Below are positions 7,314 to 12,019 of a stretch of 12,019 nucleotides of DNA, in pieces. Numbering within the stretch: the stretch's first letter is position 1; every line of letters begins with the position of its first letter. The stretch comes from an uncultured Clostridia bacterium (GTDB lineage: Bacteria; Bacillota; Clostridia; Christensenellales; Pumilibacteraceae): positions 1-12,019 of the forward strand of contig CANDJX010000040.1 in assembly GCA_947385185.1 (NCBI GenBank). Direction: 5' to 3'. The notes under the pieces were generated by a model. That model had not been told where the DNA came from and ran no database searches. It saw only the letters and a program-made list of their open reading frames with translations. The position numbers were made by a program, and so were the translations under genes.

Positions 7314-8324
7314 TTATAAGTGGAATCCGACGCGGGGAAGTCCCGTGGTTTCGGGCAGACCGAACATGACGTTCATGTTCTGCACCGCCTGTCCGCTTGC
7401 GCCTTTTATCAGATTGTCTATGCACGACACCACGATGAGCCGTCCCGTTTTTTCTTCGTACTTCGCACCTATATAACAGCAATTGCTTCCCGCCGCCGTC
7501 TTTATATCGGGCAGGGCGGAGCCGAGATAATGCACGAACGGTTCCTTTTCATACCTTGCGTAAGCGGCGTCGACGTCCTTTTCGTTTCCGATGAGATCGC
7601 AGTATACAGTCGCGAGTATGCCGCGCTTTATCGTGAGCAGGTGGGGCGTGAAAGTCACGACCGCGCCGCTCTTTTCCTCTATTTCGGTGGTATGTCGGTG
7701 CGTCGTCACTCCGTAGGCTTTGAAATTCCCGTCCACTTCGTTGAAGTTGTAAGCAACGTCGCCCTTTCGTCCCGCGCCGCTCGTGCCGCTCTTTGCGTCT
7801 ATAATGACCGTTCTTTTATTGATTATGCCCGCTTCGGTAAGCGGTCTGAGCGCGAGGACGGACGCTGTGACGTAACAGCCGGGATTGCCGATAAGCCGCG
7901 CTCCCGCGATTTTGTCGCGGTTGTATTCGGGCAAGCCGTATACCGCTTCTTTCGCGAGATCCTTTCTCGGGTGTTCGATTTTATACGTCTTTTCGTACAG
8001 ATCTATATCGTCGTAGCGATAGTCCGCGGACAGGTCTACGACCTTCGTCCCGCCGTCGATCAGCTTGCCGCAGATCTCCGCGCTCTGTCCGTGCGGCAGA
8101 CACGCGAAGACCACGTCGCATTTTGCGGCGCGCTTAAGATCAACGTCCTCGTAAAGCATATCGCCGTAAAAACCTTTAAGCGTCGGATATGTATCCGCGA
8201 CCTTCTGTCCGGCAAGCGAACGCGAAGCGGCGAAAACGACTTCCGCCCCGGGGTGCGAAGAAAGTAGCCTCATGAGCTCGAAACCCGTATAACCGTTTGC
8301 GCCGATGATCCCGACTTTTATCAT
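7314..8324 (-). CDS. argC: N-acetyl-gamma-glutamyl-phosphate reductase
   Basis: The first gene of the operon encodes the NADPH-dependent reductase that converts N-acetylglutamyl phosphate to the semialdehyde. The 336 residues include the N-terminal dinucleotide loop G-A-N-G-Y-T-G (8-14), the catalytic cysteine in G-N-P-G-C-Y-V-T (Cys150, bases 7875-7877) and the H-R-H-x-x-E-I motif. It matches the short, Bacillus-type ArgC. The ATG at 8324 is preceded by AAGAGG (8334-8339) at 9 bases. Two promoters and ArgR-like boxes lie upstream. argJ, which usually follows argC in Bacillota, is missing; argB starts 10 bases after the argC stop. Confidence 0.96.
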   Translation of the reverse strand: MIKVGIIGANGYTGFELMRLLSSHPGAEVVFAASRSLAGQKVADTYPTLKGFYGDMLYEDVDLKRAAKCDVVFACLPHGQSAEICGKLIDGGTKVVDLSADYRYDDIDLYEKTYKIEHPRKDLAKEAVYGLPEYNRDKIAGARLIGNPGCYVTASVLALRPLTEAGIINKRTVIIDAKSGTSGAGRKGDVAYNFNEVDGNFKAYGVTTHRHTTEIEEKSGAVVTFTPHLLTIKRGILATVYCDLIGNEKDVDAAYARYEKEPFVHYLGSALPDIKTAAGSNCCYIGAKYEEKTGRLIVVSCIDNLIKGASGQAVQNMNVMFGLPETTGLPRVGFHL

Positions 8325-8356
8325 AATAAATTGCCTCTTGACGTTTGATATTGTAT

Positions 8357-8385
8357 ATTATACATTTTTACGCATAAATATGCAA
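8357..8385 (-). promoter_or_regulatory. Promoter P2 of the arg operon
   Basis: Downstream of P1 on the minus strand, TTGCAT (8380-8385) and TATAAT (8357-8362) are again 17 bases apart. The predicted start is near 8350, about 26 bases before the argC ATG and upstream of its AAGAGG ribosome site. Its -35 and spacer are covered by the stronger ARG-box candidate (8369-8386), so ArgR binding would block polymerase directly. Confidence 0.65.
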
Positions 8386-8386
8386 G
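8369..8386. promoter_or_regulatory. Probable ARG box (ArgR/AhrC operator) over P2
   Basis: The core GCATAAATATGCAAG is near-palindromic. By my count it matches 14 of 18 positions of the Bacillus ARG-box consensus CATGAATAAAAATKCAAK as I recall it. Its placement over the P2 -35 and spacer, ahead of argC, fits arginine-dependent repression. The ArgR gene is not in this window. Confidence 0.6.
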
Positions 8387-8418
8387 CAAAAACATACGAA
8401 AATCATAAAATGTTTTTC

Positions 8419-8432
8419 GGAATAATTATACT
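8419..8432. promoter_or_regulatory. Possible second, weaker ARG box over the P1 -10
   Basis: GGAATAATTATACT matches 11 of 14 positions of the palindromic ARG core TGAATAATTATTCA, and it overlaps the P1 -10 hexamer. Part of the match comes from the TATAAT box itself, so the evidence is weaker than for the site at 8369. The two centres are about 48 bases apart, which is more than in the tandem boxes of E. coli. Confidence 0.35.
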
Positions 8433-8453
8433 CCTGTTCGCGGAATAAGTCAA
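8425..8453 (-). promoter_or_regulatory. Promoter P1 of the arg operon
   Basis: Read on the minus strand, a -35 box TTGACT (8448-8453) and a perfect -10 TATAAT (8425-8430) are separated by 17 bases. Transcription should start near 8418, giving a leader of about 94 bases before argC. The -10 lies within an ArgR-box-like palindrome (8419-8432). Confidence 0.75.
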
Positions 8454-8477
8454 CTTAAATAAGACGGAAACTATCGC

Positions 8478-8506
8478 TTGCTTTTTACCTTGACAGGCGT
8501 TATAAT
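8478..8506 (+). promoter_or_regulatory. Promoter of the ABC ATPase gene, placing +1 at the start codon
   Basis: TTGCTT (8478-8483), 17 bases, then a perfect TATAAT (8501-8506). Counting the last -10 base as -7 puts +1 at 8513, the A of the ATG. No Shine-Dalgarno sequence lies before the ATG, so a leaderless transcript is predicted. The P1 promoter for the arg operon lies just upstream on the other strand, making this a divergent control region. Confidence 0.65.
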
Positions 8507-8512
8507 TACGTT

Positions 8513-9481
8513 ATGGCGAAAATCGAACTCAAGCGCGTATGCAAAGAATACGACCTGTATACTCTCGGAGTAAAAGACGTGGACCTTACCTTTCCCGACG
8601 GGTCGATCACTACGATCGTCGGAGCGGCGGGCGCGGGCAAATCCACTCTTTTGAATATGATCGGAGGGATCGTCGACGTGACGGGCGGCGAAATTTATTC
8701 GGACGGCGCGCGCATCGACGGGCTCGACCCGAAACGGCGGAATTTTTGTCTTATGCGGAGCGGCGACGTCGCCTCGGGCGGAAGCGTCGGGAAGAATATT
8801 TCTTACGGGCTTCGGCTTCGGAAGTACGGCGCTCGCGAAACGGCGGAACGGACTTCGGAAGCGGCGGCGATGTTCGGGCTTACCGACGTGCTCGACGTAA
8901 AAATAAAAAAACTTACCGAACTCGGGCGGCGGCGCGTGTCGCTTGCCCGGGCGGCGGCGCGGCGACCGGACGCTTTTTTGGTCGACGATCCGTTTTTCGC
9001 GCTCGAGGAGCGGTATGAACTCGCGGAGGATATAAAGCGACTGAACGCGGAAACGGGCATAACGGTGATCCTGGCGAGCAGTTTCGGCGAGGACGCTTTT
9101 CTTTGCGGCGGATCGGTCGTCGTAATGAAAGAGGGCGAAGTCGTTCAGACGGGCGCGGAACGCGAGCTTACCGACGCTCCCGCGGATATGTTCGTCGCAT
9201 CGTTCGTCGGCGAAGATCCCGTAGGTTTCATTCGCGGCGACCGGATCGTCGGTTTCCGCGCGTCGGAGTCGCGCCTCGGCGGGGAATACTCGGGGGTCGT
9301 AACAGGCAGAGAGGACGGCGTTCTTTTCGTAAAAATCAATCAGGCGGATCCGCCCGTGAGAGTGCGCGGAAACGCGGAAACAGGCGAAGAAATAACTTTC
9401 GGTTTTTCGCGCAGTTATATTTTCGACCGGGACGGAAAGTTTGTGCAAAATAATGTAAAAAATATTGCGCAAGGCTCTTGA
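8513..9481 (+). CDS. Degenerate MsmK/UgpC-type ABC ATPase with TOBE-like C-terminus
   Basis: The 322-residue protein aligns along its length with the ATPase of carbohydrate ABC importers: nucleotide-binding domain about 1-230, then a TOBE-like region about 235-320. Walker A is intact (G-A-A-G-A-G-K-S-T, 37-45). Other key sites are altered by my alignment: the Q-loop Gln is Arg82, the LSGGQ signature is L-T-E-L-G (134-138) though the following R-R-R-V-S-L-A-R is kept, the Walker-B catalytic Glu is Asp159, the D-loop Asp is Glu165, and the switch His is Ser190. It may bind ATP but should hydrolyse it poorly. No permease or binding-protein gene adjoins it; glgB follows after 52 bases. The frame is uninterrupted over its full length, so it is not an obvious pseudogene. 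Transport, regulation or decay are all possible. Confidence 0.8.
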   Translation: MAKIELKRVCKEYDLYTLGVKDVDLTFPDGSITTIVGAAGAGKSTLLNMIGGIVDVTGGEIYSDGARIDGLDPKRRNFCLMRSGDVASGGSVGKNISYGLRLRKYGARETAERTSEAAAMFGLTDVLDVKIKKLTELGRRRVSLARAAARRPDAFLVDDPFFALEERYELAEDIKRLNAETGITVILASSFGEDAFLCGGSVVVMKEGEVVQTGAERELTDAPADMFVASFVGEDPVGFIRGDRIVGFRASESRLGGEYSGVVTGREDGVLFVKINQADPPVRVRGNAETGEEITFGFSRSYIFDRDGKFVQNNVKNIAQGS

Positions 9482-9506
9482 AATTTATACGAATATATGT
9501 TATACT
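9478..9506 (+). promoter_or_regulatory. Extended -10 promoter for glgB-glgA
   Basis: TTGAAA (9478-9483), a 17-base spacer, then TATACT (9501-9506) preceded by TGT, an extended -10. The -35 overlaps the TGA of the ABC gene (9479-9481). A start near 9513 would leave a short leader carrying the AGGGGG ribosome site (9521-9526), 7 bases from the glgB ATG. No terminator is visible between the ABC gene and glgB, so read-through from upstream is also possible. Confidence 0.7.
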
Positions 9507-9533
9507 GATTAAAATAAACAAGGGGGACTGAAA

Positions 9534-11585
9534 ATGACCGACAGCGAGTATCAATACTACTTCCATTCCGGCACGCTTCAGACGGCTTACGAGTATATGG
9601 GCTGTCACTACGACCGCGCGACAAAACGTGCGGTTTTTCGCGTCTGGGCGCCTCACGCTCAGAGCGTATCCGTTATAGGCGATTTCAATTATTGGAACCG
9701 CACCGCAAATTATATGTACCGTATCACCGAAGGCGGGATTTTCGAGGGCATAATCGAAAACGTCGAGGAGTTTCAGACGTATAAATACTGCGTACTCGGC
9801 AGAGACGGCGTGGAACGGGAAAAAGCCGATCCTTACGCGTTCTTCGACGAAACGCGCGGAAGCACCGCGAGCAAGGTCGTCGCGCTCGACAATTTCTGGT
9901 GGGACGACGACGAATGGATGAAGAAGCGCGCGGCGACCGAACCGTATTCCGCGCCCATAAGTATTTACGAATGCAATATCGCGTCCTGGCGCAAATACGC
10001 GGACGGCAATAATTACGATTATAGAAAATTCGCCGACGAAATAGTATATTATCTGAAATTCATGAACTTCACTCATCTCGAGCTTATGGGGATTTCCGAA
10101 CATCCTTTCGACGGTTCGTGGGGGTATCAGGTTACCGGATATTACGCGCCTACGTCGCGCTACGGCAGACCCGAGGATTTCGCTTATCTCGTCAACAAGT
10201 GCCATGAAAACGGCATCGCGGTCATTCTCGACTGGGTGCCCGGGCATTTCCCGAAAGACGCGCACGGGCTTATCGCCTTCGACGGCGAACCGTGCTACGA
10301 GCCTTCGCACCCTCTCCGCGCCGAGCATAAGGAATGGGGTACGATGTGCTTCGATTACGGCAGACCCGAAGTCAAGGCTTTTCTCGTCGGAAGCGCGATG
10401 ATGTGGTTCGACAAATACCACGTGGACGGATTGCGCGTCGACGCCGTGGCAAGTATGCTGTATCTCGATTACGGCAGGAGCGAATGGCTTCCGAACGCTT
10501 ACGGCGGGCATGAAAATACCGACGCCGTCGATTTCTTCCGCACGCTCAATACGGCGGTGTTCGGACATTATCCGAACGTGCTCATGGTCGCCGAGGAGTC
10601 TACCGCGTGGCCTATGGTCACAAAACCCGCGGACTGGGGCGGACTCGGATTCAATTTCAAGTGGAATATGGGCTGGATGAACGATTCGCTTTCGTACATA
10701 AAGTCCGATCCTTATTTCCGTCAGTACAAGCACAATCAGATTACGTTCTCGATGAATTACGCGTTCTCCGAAAACTACGTCCTGCCCATTTCGCACGACG
10801 AAGTCGTTTACGGCAAAGGTTCGCTCATCAATAAAATGCCCGGCGATTACGAGCTCAAATTCGCGGGGGTAAGGAATTATCTTACGTTCATGTTCGCGCA
10901 CCCGGGCAAAAAACTTTTGTTTATGGGCAACGAACTCGGACAGTGGGCGGAATGGGACTGGCAGCGCGAGCTCGACTGGGTGCTCGCCGAGTTCCCTCAG
11001 CATAAGGGCTTGCAGGCTTTTATAAAAGAACTCAACTGGTTATATCAAACGGTGCCCGCTCTCCATGAGATCGAAAACAGCTGGGACGGGTTCGAATGGC
11101 TCGTCGCGGACGACGCGAGCGCCAACGTTCTCGTATTCGAGCGCAGGGATAAAAAAGGCAACCGTGTGCTTGCGGTGATCAATTTCGCGCCGAGCGACTG
11201 GTACGGTTATCGCATTCCCGTGAACCCGGGCAGATATAAGCGTATAATGCGCACGTCTTATTACGGCTGGGATCAGGTTCCCGTCGAACTGGTAAGCGAA
11301 CCGGTTGCGAACAGGAATAAGACGGACAGTATCGTTATGGACGTCGAAAGCATGAGCGCGTATCTGTTCTATGCGGACGCCGAGCCGATCAGAAACGTAG
11401 TCTTAAAACCCGAAACGGCGGCAAAGCAGCCCGCAAAAAAAACAGAGAAGTCTACGGCAAAAAAGCCCGCGACCGAGAAAACGGCAAAAAAGCCCGCGGC
11501 AAAGAAATCCGCCACCGAAAAGCCTGCGACAAAGAAACCCGCGGCTAAGCGCGCGGGCGGAGCAAAAGCGTCGAAAAAGCAATAA
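9534..11585 (+). CDS. glgB: 1,4-alpha-glucan (glycogen) branching enzyme with lysine-rich C-terminal tail
   Basis: This GH13 enzyme makes alpha-1,6 branches in glycogen. An N-terminal CBM48-type sandwich (about 25-115, with F-R-V-W-A-P and G-D-F-N-Y-W) precedes the catalytic barrel. The conserved regions are D-W-V-P-G-H-F-P-K-D (from 233), G-L-R-V-D-A-V with nucleophile Asp303, A-E-E-S-T with acid/base Glu354, and S-H-D-E-V with Asp422. An all-beta C-domain follows to about 620. Residues 625-683 form a tail of 59 residues with 19 Lys, repeated A-K-K-P-A units and no hydrophobic core, resembling histone H1 tails; this is not part of the usual enzyme. The ATG at 9534 has AGGGGG 7 bases upstream. 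glgA starts 14 bases downstream and begins with a similar tail. Confidence 0.96.
   Translation: MTDSEYQYYFHSGTLQTAYEYMGCHYDRATKRAVFRVWAPHAQSVSVIGDFNYWNRTANYMYRITEGGIFEGIIENVEEFQTYKYCVLGRDGVEREKADPYAFFDETRGSTASKVVALDNFWWDDDEWMKKRAATEPYSAPISIYECNIASWRKYADGNNYDYRKFADEIVYYLKFMNFTHLELMGISEHPFDGSWGYQVTGYYAPTSRYGRPEDFAYLVNKCHENGIAVILDWVPGHFPKDAHGLIAFDGEPCYEPSHPLRAEHKEWGTMCFDYGRPEVKAFLVGSAMMWFDKYHVDGLRVDAVASMLYLDYGRSEWLPNAYGGHENTDAVDFFRTLNTAVFGHYPNVLMVAEESTAWPMVTKPADWGGLGFNFKWNMGWMNDSLSYIKSDPYFRQYKHNQITFSMNYAFSENYVLPISHDEVVYGKGSLINKMPGDYELKFAGVRNYLTFMFAHPGKKLLFMGNELGQWAEWDWQRELDWVLAEFPQHKGLQAFIKELNWLYQTVPALHEIENSWDGFEWLVADDASANVLVFERRDKKGNRVLAVINFAPSDWYGYRIPVNPGRYKRIMRTSYYGWDQVPVELVSEPVANRNKTDSIVMDVESMSAYLFYADAEPIRNVVLKPETAAKQPAKKTEKSTAKKPATEKTAKKPAAKKSATEKPATKKPAAKRAGGAKASKKQ
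11454..11498 (+). repeat. 18-base direct repeats inside the glgB basic tail
   Basis: ACGGCAAAAAAGCCCGCG occurs at 11454-11471 and again at 11481-11498, 27 bases (nine codons) apart and in the same frame, encoding T-A-K-K-P-A. Looser copies continue to 11560. A related 16-mer, CAAAGAAACCCGCGGC, occurs in glgB (11530-11545) and again at the start of glgA (11703-11718), both times encoding K-K-P-A-A. Confidence 0.8.
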
Positions 11586-11599
11586 GAGAGGGAAATAAA

Positions 11600-11973
11600 A
11601 TGGCAGAAAAGAAAGTGAAGAAAACCTCGCCCGAACCCGTCGCCGAAAAGGTAGAGACGGTAAAGGCAAAAGTCGGATCCGTAAGCGATGCGGATAAGTC
11701 CGCAAAGAAACCCGCGGCGAAAAAAACCGCTGCCGGAGCTCCCGGAGCAAAAGCCGCGAAGCCTGCGAAAAAGGCTGCGAAAAAAGAGGTCAAAGCGCCG
11801 GGACCGAAGAGATATGCGCGTCCCCCCGCGGACGGTAAGCCGAGAGTGCTTCTCGTCGCCGCGGAAGTCAATCCGTTCTCGCAGACGGGCGGTCTCGGAG
11901 AGGTCGCAAGTTCGTTGCCCGTAGCGGTGAACGGTATAGGCGGCGCAGAAGTCGCGGTAGTCACTCCGCTGTA
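11600..11973 (+). CDS. glgA: Glycogen synthase (GT5), N-terminal part only, with lysine-rich N-terminal extension
   Basis: This is the second gene of the glg operon, with an AGAGGG-type ribosome site before the ATG at 11600. Residues 1-80 are a Lys/Ala/Pro-rich extension (21 Lys, A-K-K-P-A-A-K-K units). The conserved synthase start follows: R-V-L-L-V-A-A-E-V-N-P-F (82-93) and T-G-G-L-G-E-V-A (96-103). The ADP-glucose-binding lysine of the K-T-G-G-L motif (Lys15 in E. coli) is Gln95 here. Genomic sequence ends at 11973 within the expected V-x-x-P-L-Y strand; the apparent TAA at 11972-11974 uses the first base of the sequencing adapter. The last genuine bases, TA, fit a Tyr codon. The gene is therefore cut by the contig end, with roughly four fifths of a normal GT5 enzyme missing. 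Confidence 0.9.
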
Positions 11974-12019
11974 AGATCGGAAGAGCACACGTCTGAACTC
12001 CAGTCACTTACAGGAATCT
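11974..12019. other. Illumina TruSeq-type adapter contamination (not genomic)
   Basis: The final 46 bases begin AGATCGGAAGAGC and continue as the known 34-base TruSeq index adapter through 12007. Next come an 8-base index, TTACAGGA (12008-12015), and ATCT, the start of the adapter's downstream part. It should be trimmed. Any frame entering it is artefactual. Confidence 0.98.

Noticed and set aside
6485..7369. 294-codon plus-strand frame over argB
   Set aside because: Shadow of argB; no motif, and argB is firmly identified by its kinase signatures.
8490..8506. TTGACA at 8490-8495 as the -35 for the TATAAT at 8501-8506
   Set aside because: The spacer would be only 5 bases; TTGCTT at 8478-8483 has the correct 17-base spacing.
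8471..9472. 333-codon open frame antisense to the ABC ATPase gene
   Set aside because: Arg-rich, low-complexity translation with no domain; the plus strand carries a recognisable ATPase.
9336..11003. 555-codon open frame antisense to glgB
   Set aside because: It mirrors the GC-rich codon pattern of glgB, has no recognisable domain or ribosome site, and glgB on the plus strand is unambiguous.
11369..12007. Long open frame on the minus strand starting M-T-G-V-Q-T-C-A-L-P-I
   Set aside because: Its start lies in the sequencing adapter and the rest is antisense to the glgB and glgA lysine-rich tails, giving a biased Phe/Arg-rich translation.

Overview
The window looks like a piece of a metagenome-assembled contig from an uncultured low-to-mid-GC Bacillota (Clostridia-like) bacterium. 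This is inferred from the argC-B-D-F gene order, Bacillus-type ARG-box sequences, consensus sigma-A promoters, Shine-Dalgarno-led tight operons and a secreted Hint-domain protein. No rRNA or other taxonomic marker is present, so the placement is soft. The last 46 bases (11974-12019) are not genomic: they are an Illumina TruSeq-type adapter with an 8-base index.

Layout. (1) 1-3558, plus strand: a large secreted protein whose 5' end lies outside the window. It has a signal peptide, an alpha/beta-hydrolase (lipase/esterase-like) domain, five tandem repeats of about 113 residues and a C-terminal Hint (hedgehog/intein) domain with an unrecognised tail. It ends before a hairpin at 3600-3630 shared with the converging operon. 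(2) 8324-3696, minus strand: an arginine biosynthesis operon, argC-argB-argD-argF, followed by a small GNAT acetyltransferase. Two tandem promoters precede argC, and each is overlapped by an ArgR-box-like site. The operon has no argJ, and the GNAT protein is the obvious candidate for the missing N-acetylglutamate synthase. (3) 8513-9481, plus strand: a sugar-type (MsmK/UgpC-like) ABC ATPase whose catalytic motifs are largely degenerate, apparently read from a leaderless transcript. (4) 9534-11973, plus strand: glgB (glycogen branching enzyme) and the start of glgA (glycogen synthase), from an extended -10 promoter that overlaps the ABC stop codon. GlgB ends, and GlgA begins, with an unusual lysine/alanine/proline-rich histone-H1-like tail.

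How the genes work together. The arg cluster takes N-acetylglutamate to N-acetylornithine (ArgB, ArgC, ArgD) and ornithine to citrulline (ArgF), probably under arginine repression. GlgB and GlgA build and branch glycogen, and their matching basic tails suggest shared targeting or co-assembly. The degenerate ATPase lies just upstream of the glycogen genes without any permease gene, so a regulatory role is conceivable but unproven. The most noteworthy items are the paired basic tails on GlgB/GlgA, the lipase-repeat-Hint protein with an abrupt base-composition change at the Hint boundary, the degenerate leaderless ABC ATPase and the argJ-less arg operon.
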